Below are positions 55,646 through 64,000 of a DNA stretch of 64,000 bases, one piece after another. The notes below the pieces were generated by a model. It was given only the letters and a program-made list of their open reading frames with translations, was not told where the DNA came from and made no database searches. Source of the DNA: Paludibacterium yongneupense DSM 18731 (GTDB taxonomy: Bacteria; Pseudomonadota; Gammaproteobacteria; Burkholderiales; Chromobacteriaceae). A program made the translations under genes and the position numbers. The number at the start of each line of letters is the position of its first letter. Position 1 is the stretch's first letter. The stretch lies in the NCBI RefSeq assembly GCF_000422925.1, contig NZ_AUGZ01000004.1, forward strand, positions 186,001 through 250,000. Direction: 5' to 3'.

Positions 55646-56191
55646 CTAGTCGATTTCCAGCCGCATATCGAGTGTGCTGTCGGCTTGAAGGTCGGTCAAC
55701 TGCGTCATTTCATCCACCGACAGCGCGCGTTCGACATGCAGCAGCATGACGAAACGCGTGTCGACCTTGGCCATGCCGGCGATGAAGTCGGCGCGGATCT
55801 TGCCGCCGAACTGCGGCGGCGGTTCGATGTCGCTGCTGGGGATGGCCAGGACTTCATGTACCGCATCGACCAGTACGCCGATATACAACTGTTGCTCTTC
55901 GTACGTGACTTCGATGATGACGATGCCGGTGCGGCGACCGATCGGGGTGGCGGCGCGGCCGAAGCGGCGCGCGAGGTCGATGACCGGCACGACCGCGCCG
56001 CGCAGGTTCATCACGCCGCGGATGAAGTTCGGCATCAGCGGCACCTGGGTCAGCGGCACGTACTCGAGAATCTCCTTGATCGCCAGGATGCCGATGGCGA
56101 ACGTGTCGCCGGCCAGCTGAAAGGTCAGATACTGGCCGGTATCGCCCGCCGCCTCGGCGGCGGGCGCAGTGTCGCGGTTGGGCGCGCTCAT
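55646..56191 (-). CDS. cheW: Chemotaxis coupling protein CheW (downstream copy)
   Basis: 181 residues from ATG 56191 with AGGAG. CheW beta-barrel signatures [20 protein letters not shown] and [17 protein letters not shown]. It is a paralogue of the cheW at 57845-58441; the two agree almost residue by residue over the core and differ at both ends. It lies between the receptor gene and cheR. Confidence 0.95.
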   Translation of the reverse strand: MSAPNRDTAPAAEAAGDTGQYLTFQLAGDTFAIGILAIKEILEYVPLTQVPLMPNFIRGVMNLRGAVVPVIDLARRFGRAATPIGRRTGIVIIEVTYEEQQLYIGVLVDAVHEVLAIPSSDIEPPPQFGGKIRADFIAGMAKVDTRFVMLLHVERALSVDEMTQLTDLQADSTLDMRLEID

Positions 56192-56204
56192 GGCCTTCTC
56201 CTGT

Positions 56205-57848
56205 TCAGAAGCGAACGAAATCGGACTCGTCCGCCGCGGCATCGCCTGGCGCGGGGCGCTTGCCGCGCGTGCTGCGCGCGAGCGGCGGGGCCATCGGCCG
56301 GCGCCGTCCTGCCCCTTCTTCCAGGCGGAAGAAGTTCATCAGATCCTGCAGGTTTTCAGCCTGGCTGCTCATCTCTTCGGCGGTGGATGCGAGTTCCTCG
56401 CTGGCCGACGCATTCTGCTGGGTGGTCGTGTTCAGCTGTTGCACCGCGGAATTGACCTGGCCGACACCGACCGCCTGTTCATTGGAGGCGGCGGCGATTT
56501 CCTGCACCAGGTCCGAGGTGCGCGAACTGGAGCGCACGATCTCTTCGAGCAACTGTCCGGCGCGTTCGGCCAGCGACACGCTGCTGGTGGCGACTTCGCC
56601 GATCTCCTGGGCCGCGATCTGGCTGCGCTCGGCCAGCTTGCGCACTTCGGCGGCGACCACGGCAAAGCCCTTGCCGTGCTCGCCGGCGCGGGCGGCTTCG
56701 ATGGCGGCGTTGAGCGCCAGCAGATTGGTCTGGTAGGCGATATCGTCGACGATGCCGATCTTGTTGGCGATCTGACGCATCGCGGCAACCGTCTGGCGCA
56801 CCGACTCGCCGCCGTCGGCAGCTTCGCGCGAGGCTTTGCTGGCGATGGTCTCGGTGACCTTGGCATTATCGTTGGTCTGGTTGATCGAGGACGAGATTTC
56901 CTCGATCGAGGACGAGGTTTCCTCGATGCCGGCGGCCGACTCGCTGGCCCCCTGCGCCAGCGATTGCGAGGTGGCGCTCAGTTCCTGCGAGGCCGACGAC
57001 AGATTGTCGGCGCCGCTCTTGACCTCGCCGATGATGGCGCGCAGCTTGTCGACCGTGGCCGCGATGGCGGCGACGACGCTGCTGGTGTCGCCGTTGCGCA
57101 AGGCGACGTTGACCATCAGATTGCCGCCGGCCAGCTCGCGCATCACCGCCGCTACATAGTGGGGCTCGCCGCCCAGCGTGCGGGTCAGGTTGCGCGTGAT
57201 CAGCACCGCGATCAGTGTGGCGACGACGATGGCGCCAACAGCCAGCGCGATCATCATATTACGCGCCGAGGCATAGGTCTGTTGCGCATCCGCGGCGGCC
57301 TGCTCGCTGAGCTTGTTTTCCAGCAGCGACAAGGAGTGGATGGTCTCGAGCAGCTTGCCCATCGCCGGGTTGGCCTGCTTGTTCATCACATCCTTGGCTT
57401 CGTCGTTCTTGTTCTGAGCGCCAAGCGAGGTCGCCTGGTCGGCATAGGCGAAGGCGGTCGGGCGTTGGCTCATGGTCTGCGCGATCAAGTCCTTTTCCGC
57501 GGTCGATGTCCCCGGCTGCGACTGCAGCATGTCGTTCAGTGCTTTTTCGCGGTCGAGATAAATGCGCTTGGCATCGCTGTACTTGGCCATCGCGTCGGCG
57601 ATCTCGTTCGGCGTGGTCACGATGATCACGGTGCGGTAGGCGACGCGGACCTGCTGCACGGCGTCTTGCAGATCGGCCGCCATGCGCGACTCGACATTAT
57701 TGATCTTGGTGATGTCGTGCAGCTCGTTGTTGATGCTACTGAAACCGTTCAGCGCGACCCCCACGGTGATGGCGAGGAAGGCGATCAGGCTGGCGAAGGC
57801 CAGGCCCAGCCGCATGGCGACGCTCATGCCTTTGTCGTTGGTGCTCAT
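56205..57848 (-). CDS. Methyl-accepting chemotaxis protein with four-helix-bundle sensor
   Basis: 547 residues. Membrane helices at ~13-33 and ~195-218 enclose a helical periplasmic sensor. A HAMP-like part follows, then the signalling domain with the hairpin tip [24 protein letters not shown]. The C-terminal end DFVRF fits the aromatic-x-x-aromatic pentapeptide tether that recruits CheR/CheB. It is placed between the two cheW genes and overlaps the first by 4 bp. Confidence 0.95.
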   Translation of the reverse strand: MSTNDKGMSVAMRLGLAFASLIAFLAITVGVALNGFSSINNELHDITKINNVESRMAADLQDAVQQVRVAYRTVIIVTTPNEIADAMAKYSDAKRIYLDREKALNDMLQSQPGTSTAEKDLIAQTMSQRPTAFAYADQATSLGAQNKNDEAKDVMNKQANPAMGKLLETIHSLSLLENKLSEQAAADAQQTYASARNMMIALAVGAIVVATLIAVLITRNLTRTLGGEPHYVAAVMRELAGGNLMVNVALRNGDTSSVVAAIAATVDKLRAIIGEVKSGADNLSSASQELSATSQSLAQGASESAAGIEETSSSIEEISSSINQTNDNAKVTETIASKASREAADGGESVRQTVAAMRQIANKIGIVDDIAYQTNLLALNAAIEAARAGEHGKGFAVVAAEVRKLAERSQIAAQEIGEVATSSVSLAERAGQLLEEIVRSSSRTSDLVQEIAAASNEQAVGVGQVNSAVQQLNTTTQQNASASEELASTAEEMSSQAENLQDLMNFFRLEEGAGRRRPMAPPLARSTRGKRPAPGDAAADESDFVRF

Positions 57849-58441
57849 TGTGTTCTCCCTGATATCGTATCGGCTAACTTGTTTTGGTCCTGCGGTGCGT
57901 CTGTCGATGCTTCCAGCGCGATTTCCCCCTGCTCTGCCAGCAGACTGATTTCCGTCGCCGACAATACCTTGTCCACATGCAGTAGCACGACGAAGCGGTC
58001 GTCGACACGGGCCATGCCGGCGATGAAGTCGACGCGGATGCCGCCGCCCAACTGCGGCGGCGGCTCGATGTCGCTATCCGCGATGGCCAGCACCTCGTGC
58101 ACGGCATCCACCAGGATGCCGATATGGCGCTGCTGTCCTTCGAGTTCGATTTCGATGATGACGATGCAGGTGCGGCGCCCGGCCTCGGTCGGCGCGTGGC
58201 CGAAGCGCAGGGCCAGGTCGATGACCGGTACCACCGCGCCGCGCAGGTTCATCACGCCGCGGATGAAGTCCGGCATCAGCGGCACCTGGGTCAGCGGGAC
58301 GTATTCCAGTATTTCCTTGATCGCCAGGATGCCGATGGCGAAGGTCTCGCCGGCCAGCTGGAAGGTCAGGTATTGACCGATCTCGGCCACGGCTTCGGCT
58401 ACCGGTTCCTGATCGTGCTTGCGCAAATTGAGTGCGCCCAT
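57845..58441 (-). CDS. cheW: Chemotaxis coupling protein CheW (upstream copy)
   Basis: 198 residues with AAGGAGAAG before the ATG. Same core as the other copy ([40 protein letters not shown]). It has a longer, polar C-terminal tail. It follows cheA by 30 bp and precedes the receptor gene, with an ATGA overlap. Confidence 0.95.
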   Translation of the reverse strand: MGALNLRKHDQEPVAEAVAEIGQYLTFQLAGETFAIGILAIKEILEYVPLTQVPLMPDFIRGVMNLRGAVVPVIDLALRFGHAPTEAGRRTCIVIIEIELEGQQRHIGILVDAVHEVLAIADSDIEPPPQLGGGIRVDFIAGMARVDDRFVVLLHVDKVLSATEISLLAEQGEIALEASTDAPQDQNKLADTISGRTQ

Positions 58442-58471
58442 CTCGCTTCTCCTTGGTTCCGATCCGGGGAC

Positions 58472-60634
58472 TCAGCTTGGGCTGCCCGTGCGGCTGCGTC
58501 TGCCCGCCTCGCCGTCCGGCGAATAGCGTTCGCTTTCCTTGCGCGTCGCGTAATGGATCAACGACGGAATATCCAGTATCAGCGCCACTTCGCCGGTGCC
58601 GAGAATGGTCGAGCCGCTGATGGCTTTCAGGTGGCGGAACAGGCTGCCCAGCGGCTTGATCACGGTCTGGTATTCGCCGAGCAGTTCGTCGACCACCAGG
58701 CCGGCCTTGCTGTCGCCGAAACGGACCACGACCACGTTCTGGCGCTTGCCCGGGGCGGCGCCCAGCTCGAAGAAGGTGGACAGGTGCAGCAGCGGCAGAA
58801 TCTCGCCGCGCAAGTTGAGGCAGTCGTGGGTGCCCTCCTGCTGCTGGGCGGGCGGCAGTTCGATACATTCGATCACCGCTTCCAGCGGCACCACGAAGGT
58901 GGCGTCGCCGTTCTGCACCAGAAAACCGTCGATGATGGCCAGCGTCAACGGCAGCCGGATGCGGAAGGTGGAACCCAGCTGCGGTTCGGAGTCGATGTCG
59001 ACCGAGCCGCGCAGTTGTTCGATGCTCTTGCGCACGACATCCATGCCGACGCCGCGACCGGACAGATTGGTCACCTGCTCGGCGGTGGAGAAACCGGGTT
59101 CGAAGATCAGTTTGAAAATCTCCTGATCGCTGAGCGTGGCGTCGGCCGGCACCAGATTGCGTTCCACCGCCTTGGCCAGGATGCGGTCGCGGCGCAGGCC
59201 GCCGCCGTCGTCGGCCACCTCGATGACCACGCTGCCCGACTCGTGGTAGGCATTCAGCCAGATCGTTCCCGTGTCCGGTTTGCCTGCCGCCCGCCGCTGC
59301 GCGGTGTCCTCGATGCCATGGTCGATGGCGTTGCGCACGATGTGCATCAACGGGTCGCCGAGCTTGTCGACCATGGATTTGTCCAGCTCGGTGTCGGCGC
59401 CGGAAATGGTGAGCTGGATGTCCTTGCCCAGTTCGCGCGAGACATCGCGCACCACGCGCGGGAAGCGGTTGAAAATCTCGCCGATCTGTATCATGCGCAT
59501 CGACAGGGTGCCGGCGCGGATCTGTTCGATCAGGCTGGAAATGGCCAGCGTGGCTTCGACCAGCGGGGTCTGATCGGCGCGGCGCGCCATCAGGTTGGCG
59601 GCGGCGCCGGCGATGACCAGCTCGCCGATCAGATTGATCAGACTGTCGAGCTTGCCGGCCTCGACTTTGATGAACTTGCTCTCCGGCGGTTTCGGCTGGC
59701 GTGCCTCGGCGTGCACGGCCTTGCCGCTCTCGGCGCGCGGCGTGACCGCCGCTGCGGTTTCGACGGCGGCGGGGGCCGCCACGGCCTCGATGGCAGGCGC
59801 CGTCGCATCAGGCAGCCCGAAACGCTGCCATACCGCTTGCAGCGCAGCCGCTTCGGCGGCGTCCACCTCGCCCGACAGCTCGGCCAGGTGCGCCGGCGCT
59901 TCGTCCAGCGGCCAGATATGAATGCGGCTGTCTTCGCGTGCGAATTCGAACGCATCCCACAGGGCGCCGATTTCGACCTCGCCGGCAAAGATCAGCTCCA
60001 GGCGCAGATAGTTGCTTTCCGGGTCGAATGCGGCACCGGCCGGCAGCTTGACGCTGATCGCTTCGATCCGTTCGATGCGTCCCATCGTGTGCAGATAGCG
60101 GATGAACGACGCCGGGTCCATGCCGTTGCGCAAGACGTCCGGTCCCAGGCGCAGGGAAATCAGCCAGGCCGAGGCGCGGGCTTCGGCCGGGGAGGGGGCG
60201 GCCGCCTCGGCCGGGGCCGGTTCGGCCGAGGGCTGAGGCGCGGCGCCGTGATTGAGACGGGCCGACAGTTCTTCCAGCAGCGGCAGGCCGGCATCCACCG
60301 GCAGGGCCTCCTTGGCCGCCAGGGCGTCGAGCAGCGTCTTGACGTGGTCGTGGCAGCGCAGCAACAGTCCGGCCAGTTCTTCGTCCAGTTGCAGGCTGCC
60401 GTCGCGCAGATGGTCGAGCGCGTTTTCCACCTGGTGAGTGAAACGGACGACATCGTCGAGCGCGAACAGTCCGGCCGAGCCCTTGATCGTGTGCATGGCG
60501 CGGAACAGGGCATTGAGCTGCTCCGGCGTGGTGGCGTCCATTTCCACATCGAGCAGAATGCGCTCCATATCGCTCAGCAGCTCGTTCGACTCTTCGAAAA
60601 AGGTTTGCAGCGCCAGTTCCATATCCAGTGTCAT
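58472..60634 (-). CDS. cheA: Chemotaxis histidine kinase CheA
   Basis: 720 residues. HPt domain with His48 in AMHTIKGSAG. A middle part ~140-330 contains a second globular section in place of a classical P2 and an Ala/Pro linker. The dimerisation domain follows, then the ATPase with HIVRNAIDHGIED (N box) and ADDGGGL (G1), then a CheW-like C-terminal domain. It phosphorylates CheY, CheB and presumably the REC-EAL protein. The start overlaps the STAS stop (ATGA) with GAGGAG upstream. Confidence 0.96.
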   Translation of the reverse strand: MTLDMELALQTFFEESNELLSDMERILLDVEMDATTPEQLNALFRAMHTIKGSAGLFALDDVVRFTHQVENALDHLRDGSLQLDEELAGLLLRCHDHVKTLLDALAAKEALPVDAGLPLLEELSARLNHGAAPQPSAEPAPAEAAAPSPAEARASAWLISLRLGPDVLRNGMDPASFIRYLHTMGRIERIEAISVKLPAGAAFDPESNYLRLELIFAGEVEIGALWDAFEFAREDSRIHIWPLDEAPAHLAELSGEVDAAEAAALQAVWQRFGLPDATAPAIEAVAAPAAVETAAAVTPRAESGKAVHAEARQPKPPESKFIKVEAGKLDSLINLIGELVIAGAAANLMARRADQTPLVEATLAISSLIEQIRAGTLSMRMIQIGEIFNRFPRVVRDVSRELGKDIQLTISGADTELDKSMVDKLGDPLMHIVRNAIDHGIEDTAQRRAAGKPDTGTIWLNAYHESGSVVIEVADDGGGLRRDRILAKAVERNLVPADATLSDQEIFKLIFEPGFSTAEQVTNLSGRGVGMDVVRKSIEQLRGSVDIDSEPQLGSTFRIRLPLTLAIIDGFLVQNGDATFVVPLEAVIECIELPPAQQQEGTHDCLNLRGEILPLLHLSTFFELGAAPGKRQNVVVVRFGDSKAGLVVDELLGEYQTVIKPLGSLFRHLKAISGSTILGTGEVALILDIPSLIHYATRKESERYSPDGEAGRRSRTGSPS

Positions 60635-60915
60635 TGCGCGGTCTCCTCGAAGGTAAGCTCGGCATCGAGTCCGATCAGGGCGAGCAGCTCGCGCACGGGC
60701 TCGCCGGGGGAGAGCAGGCTGACCGGACGACCGAGACGCGCGCCCTCGCGCGTCAGCCAGATCAGTATCTGTGCCGCGGAACAGTCGAATTCGGTGATCT
60801 GCGACAAGTCGACCCGCAGCGCCTCTTCCTGCGCCAGGGCATCGAGAAGGGTGCGGTGCAAGTCGGCGGCCTGGAAGATGGTGGCTTCGCCCGACACGGT
60901 GACGAGGTGGCTCAT
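60631..60915 (-). CDS. STAS-domain protein
   Basis: 94 residues, a single STAS domain like anti-sigma-factor antagonists. The phosphorylatable serine region reads DLSQITEFDCSAAQIL, keeping the second serine of the usual DSSG motif. Located between cheY and cheA and coupled to cheA by a 4-bp overlap. Similar small STAS proteins occur in Vibrio and related che operons. No partner kinase with a serine-kinase domain is in the window. Confidence 0.88.
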   Translation of the reverse strand: MSHLVTVSGEATIFQAADLHRTLLDALAQEEALRVDLSQITEFDCSAAQILIWLTREGARLGRPVSLLSPGEPVRELLALIGLDAELTFEETAQ

Positions 60916-60929
60916 GGCGTTTCTCCCGC

Positions 60930-61298
60930 CTACGGTAAGATCAGCTTGGAAACGGCCGTCAACAGCGCCGGCGGCTGGAAGGGCTTGACCACCCAGGCTT
61001 TGGCGCCGGCGGCCTGGCCCTGCTTTTTCATCTCGTCGCCGGCCTCGGTGGTCAGCATGATCACCGGGGTGAACTTGTAATTCGGCAACAGCTTGGCTTC
61101 CTTCACAAAGCTGATGCCATCCATGACCGGCATATTGACGTCGGATACGATGAGGTGGATTTTACGACCGTCCAGCAGCTTCAGCGCTTCCTGTCCGTTG
61201 CCGGCTTCGATGACATCGTAGCCGGCGCCGCTGAGTGCCATTTTGACGACCTGCCGCAAGCTGATTGAGTCGTCGATGATGAGTATGGTTTTGGCCAT
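60930..61298 (-). CDS. cheY: Chemotaxis response regulator CheY
   Basis: 122 residues, one receiver domain. Acidic pair Asp9-Asp10, acceptor Asp53 (VSDVNMPVMDG), Thr83/84 and Lys105 are all in place. Stand-alone CheY-like output of the operon. It starts 14 bp after the receptor stop. No cheZ is present. Confidence 0.95.
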   Translation of the reverse strand: MAKTILIIDDSISLRQVVKMALSGAGYDVIEAGNGQEALKLLDGRKIHLIVSDVNMPVMDGISFVKEAKLLPNYKFTPVIMLTTEAGDEMKKQGQAAGAKAWVVKPFQPPALLTAVSKLILP

Positions 61299-61312
61299 GA
61301 TGACTCGCCCGT

Positions 61313-62452
61313 TCAGAAAAATGTGACATCGTCGGCCGCGGGCTCGATCTTGCCCCCGGTCCCGTGGTGTACGGAATGTTGCTCCTGCGTGGTATAGGTC
61401 TTCTTGAGGGCGGCAAGCCAGGCGCCGACGTCGGGTGGCGGGGGGGGCTCTCCGCCCAGTGCCCGCTCGAGCGAGGATTCCAGTTTCTGCATATCGGCGA
61501 GCACATGGCCGAGGATCTGGCTGACGCGGTCCTGAAACTGGAGGCTGACCAGAATCTGCTGGATTTCCTGCAGTATCTGCTGGCTTGCGGCACTGACCTC
61601 GGTGTGATTCTGGTCCAGCGTGGCGGTGAACTGGCGGTAGGTATCGATGACCTGATTGACCGCAAGGGAGATGCGCTCGGTCAGTTCTTTCTCTTCGCCG
61701 GTCACATGCTGCGACTGTGAAATGGTTCGCTCCAGCGCGCCGACCATGGCATTGATCTTGCCGCCTATCTGTTTGCCCGTGCTATCCGACTGCTGCGACA
61801 GCTTGCGCACTTCGTCGGCGACCACGGCGAAGCCGCGGCCTGCCTCGCCGGCGCGGGCGGCTTCGATGGCGGCGTTGAGCGCCAGCAGATTCGTCTGGCC
61901 TGCGATATACGAGACGGCGTCGGCCATGCCCTGCAGTTCGTTGCTGTATTGCTTGAGCTCGCTGATGTTTTTCTGCAGCGCGTCGCGTTGGGAGATGGCC
62001 TGCTTGAGCTGCTCCAGAATATCGCGCAGGCTGTCCTCGGTCCGCGTCAGTCCCTCGCGGTCTGCGACATTCAGGTCCTGCTTGCCCAGCGCATGCTGCA
62101 GCGAGCCGCCCATCGCGCTGAAGCGGGTCGCCAGTTCGCCTATCGCCTCGGTGATCTGTTCGTTGCCGAGAGAGGTGTGCCCACGCCATAGGGGCAGCAC
62201 TTGGGCCGTCAGATCGGCATAGGGCCGCCAGAGGTCGGCGACAGGCTCGGCTGCGGGCACGCCGGCGTCGTTTTGGGGTTCGAGCCGCGCCGCCAGCCAC
62301 CATGGGGCCGAGGCGAGCAGCAGGATGGCGAGCGCGAGCGCCGGCCATTGCAGGCTGTCGTAGGCGTAGGCGCCAGCCGCGAGGAGAACATCGACCACCA
62401 GGGCTAGCGCCAGGCGGCCACGGCTCCACGGGTGCTGAGATGTCCCCGTCAT
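61313..62452 (-). CDS. Methyl-accepting protein with membrane hairpin and no periplasmic sensor
   Basis: 379 residues from ATG 62452, with AAGGGGG upstream; the longer frame lacks one. Two hydrophobic helices (~14-31, ~37-54) are joined by a loop of only a few residues. No periplasmic domain can fit. The signalling domain follows ([20 protein letters not shown] near residue 190) with a long C-terminal helix ([18 protein letters not shown]). It is the first gene of the operon and probably senses a membrane or cytoplasmic signal. Confidence 0.9.
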   Translation of the reverse strand: MTGTSQHPWSRGRLALALVVDVLLAAGAYAYDSLQWPALALAILLLASAPWWLAARLEPQNDAGVPAAEPVADLWRPYADLTAQVLPLWRGHTSLGNEQITEAIGELATRFSAMGGSLQHALGKQDLNVADREGLTRTEDSLRDILEQLKQAISQRDALQKNISELKQYSNELQGMADAVSYIAGQTNLLALNAAIEAARAGEAGRGFAVVADEVRKLSQQSDSTGKQIGGKINAMVGALERTISQSQHVTGEEKELTERISLAVNQVIDTYRQFTATLDQNHTEVSAASQQILQEIQQILVSLQFQDRVSQILGHVLADMQKLESSLERALGGEPPPPPDVGAWLAALKKTYTTQEQHSVHHGTGGKIEPAADDVTFF

Positions 62453-62540
62453 GCAATACCCCCTTCTTTTAACTGATATTGTTGTTAGTCTTATCTTTTT
62501 GTAGCTGTCACCCCTTACAGATGCAAATGGCCGCCCAGCT

Positions 62541-62753
62541 TTATTTGCCGCAGGGTACGGATTTTGCGAGTTGCGCCGCGAGACAGGCCGGGCACACGCA
62601 GTCGCCACCGGGCAGCGGCATTGCCACCGCAGGAAGGTCGGCGCACCAGCAGGCGCCGTTCTTGCCGCCTTCGCCGCAACGGAAGGGGGCGCCGCATTGG
62701 CGGCAGGTCATGGAACGCGCAGGCGTCGCGTTGCTGGGAGAGGCTGTGGACAT
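62541..62753 (-). CDS. Small cysteine-rich CWC-type protein
   Basis: 70 residues with nine cysteines, mostly in pairs: CRQC at 17-20, CWC at 35-37, and CVCPAC at 52-57. This is the pattern of the Cys_rich_CWC family, probably a zinc-binding module of unknown role. The ribosome site is weak, and a start at the internal Met of MTCRQCG is possible. It lies 88 bp upstream of the receptor gene on the same strand. Confidence 0.7.
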   Translation of the reverse strand: MSTASPSNATPARSMTCRQCGAPFRCGEGGKNGACWCADLPAVAMPLPGGDCVCPACLAAQLAKSVPCGK

Positions 62754-62844
62754 GGCTTAGCTCGGGGTGATGAATGGATGCGCATGACGCAACTGGGTAA
62801 AAAATCATACACTAGCGCGAGTGCCAACCAGAAATCGCCAGCCC

Positions 62845-64000
62845 ATGACTTCAATTCAAGCGAGTGCCACCCCTTTATCTTCCGAACAGAACATTGATGC
62901 CTCCATGTTCGAACTGGCCCCGGTGTCGCTGTGGCTGGAGGATTACAGCGGTTTGAAGCGCTTGTTCGACGCCTGGCGCGCCGAAGGCGTGACCGACTTG
63001 CGCGCCAGCTTGCGCGAGATGCCGGAACGGATTGCGCAGTGCTCGCAAACCCTGCGTCTGGTCAAGGTCAACCGCAAGACGCTGGAGTTATACGAAGCGG
63101 CCGATCAGGCCGCATTGGAACAGGGGTTGACGCGCATTTTCCGCGACGACATGCTGGCGGCCCATGTCGATGAATTGGTCGAGTTGTGGAACGGCGGTAC
63201 CCGTTTTGCCAGCAATACCGTCAATTACACCCTGTCCGGACGTCGGCTCGACATCCAGTTGGCGGGCACCATCCTGCCCGGCTACGAAGACAGTTGGGAG
63301 CGGGTGCTGGTGTCTATCGAGGATGTGACCGAGCGCGAGGCCGCGCGGCGGCGTCTCGCCATCAGCGAAGCGTCGGCGCGCGGGCTGTTCGAGTTTTCTC
63401 CGGTTTCGCTGTGGGTGGAAGATTTCAGCTCGGTCAAGCGCCTGCTGGATGACATCCGCGCCCGCGGCATCGAAGATTTGCGCGTGTTCCTGGACGTCCA
63501 CCCCGAATTCGTCGAGCGCTGCCTGCAGGAGGTCCGCGTCGTCGACGTCAACCGGCTGACGCTCGAAATGTATTGCGCGCCGGACAAGGCGACCTTGCTG
63601 CGTTGTTTGCCCGGTATTTTCCGCGACGACATGCGGCAGTCGTTCAAGGAAGAATTGATCGATCTGTGGCAGGGCAAGCTGTTTTACCAGCGCGAAATCA
63701 CGAACTATTCGCTCGATGGAGACAAGCTGCATGTGCATCTGCAGTTCTCCGTGCTGCCGGGCTTCGAGCACAGCTGGGAGCTGGTGCTCGTCGCGCTGGT
63801 CGATATCACGGCACGCAAGAAGGCCGAGGCCTACCTCGAATTTCTTGGCAAGCACGATGTGCTGACCAAGTTGTATAACCGATCTTATTATGTCGATGAG
63901 CTCAACCGGCTTGAGCGCAAAGGACCGTTTCCGGTCACTGTGATTGTGCTCGATCTCAACGGGCTCAAGGATGCCAACGACCAGCTCGGCCATGCGGCCG
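62845..64000 (+). CDS. Tandem-PAS GGDEF protein, 3' end cut by window edge
   Basis: 385 codons visible from ATG 62845 (GTG 62821 is an alternative). Two successive PAS domains (about residues 20-165 and 170-315) are recognisably copies of each other. Both begin with an [LF]AP/SPVSLW[LV]ED pattern, have IFRDDM in the middle and end with V[SA]L[IV][ED]D-type VTER/ITAR. A GGDEF domain starts after (HDVLTKLYNRSYYVDEL), and the active-site motif is beyond the window. Likely a diguanylate cyclase. A TGACGC/TACACT promoter pair with 17-bp spacing lies near 62788-62815. Confidence 0.88.
   Translation, partial: MTSIQASATPLSSEQNIDASMFELAPVSLWLEDYSGLKRLFDAWRAEGVTDLRASLREMPERIAQCSQTLRLVKVNRKTLELYEAADQAALEQGLTRIFRDDMLAAHVDELVELWNGGTRFASNTVNYTLSGRRLDIQLAGTILPGYEDSWERVLVSIEDVTEREAARRRLAISEASARGLFEFSPVSLWVEDFSSVKRLLDDIRARGIEDLRVFLDVHPEFVERCLQEVRVVDVNRLTLEMYCAPDKATLLRCLPGIFRDDMRQSFKEELIDLWQGKLFYQREITNYSLDGDKLHVHLQFSVLPGFEHSWELVLVALVDITARKKAEAYLEFLGKHDVLTKLYNRSYYVDELNRLERKGPFPVTVIVLDLNGLKDANDQLGHAA

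Overview
The window is GC-rich, densely packed Gram-negative DNA. The gene set (an SPI-2-type injectisome, a PEP-CTERM protein, an AcrAB/OprM-type efflux operon, nirBD, glnHPQ and a large chemosensory operon) suggests a free-living or opportunistic betaproteobacterium. It is perhaps near Chromobacteriaceae/Neisseriales, where SPI-2-like secretion systems are known. The taxonomic call is inference from gene content only; there is no rRNA gene.

Positions 1-14767 hold the structural half of a type III secretion system. After the 3' end of an AraC-type regulator come needle, needle co-chaperone, rod, SctJ, K, L, W, an SsaM-like protein, V, N, O, P, Q, R, S, T and U, all on the plus strand. This is the Salmonella SPI-2 ssaG-ssaU order, and most neighbours are joined by ATGA or GTGA overlaps. 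The run continues without a gap into an unusual lipoprotein form of an S66 LD-carboxypeptidase and a LysR regulator. Translocators, effectors and their chaperones are not in the window.

Positions 14764-19221 carry an orphan autotransporter O-heptosyltransferase, an ECF sigma factor with a small zinc-finger partner, slyX, a small membrane protein, and a tetR-map pair. An orphan terminator at 16298-16326 may mark a small RNA. Positions 19324-25263 are an RND tripartite efflux operon with a readable promoter/operator and terminator. A lone PEP-CTERM protein follows.

Positions 26447-30967 are a LysR-controlled three-gene operon (beta-lactamase-fold hydrolase, MDR oxidoreductase, MFS exporter). 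After a 685-bp gene-poor, partly AT-rich stretch come a GGDEF/EAL protein, a YgjP-like metalloprotein, an RpiR regulator, and glnHPQ preceded by a near-perfect NtrC site. Then come cbiB, nirBD, an aldo/keto reductase, a LysR/GH4 6-phospho-glucosidase pair with its operator dyad, a PfkB kinase, an orphan BMP-type binding protein, an AraC regulator, a TauD-like dioxygenase and a secreted GH3 beta-glucosidase.

Positions 52044-62452, all on the minus strand, form one tight chemosensory operon: MCP, cheY, STAS, cheA, cheW, MCP, cheW, cheR, cheD, cheB and a REC-EAL phosphodiesterase. The order resembles the Pseudomonas Che2 and Vibrio cluster III systems, and it ends in a direct link to cyclic-di-GMP. 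The window closes with a small cysteine-rich CWC protein and a truncated tandem-PAS GGDEF protein.
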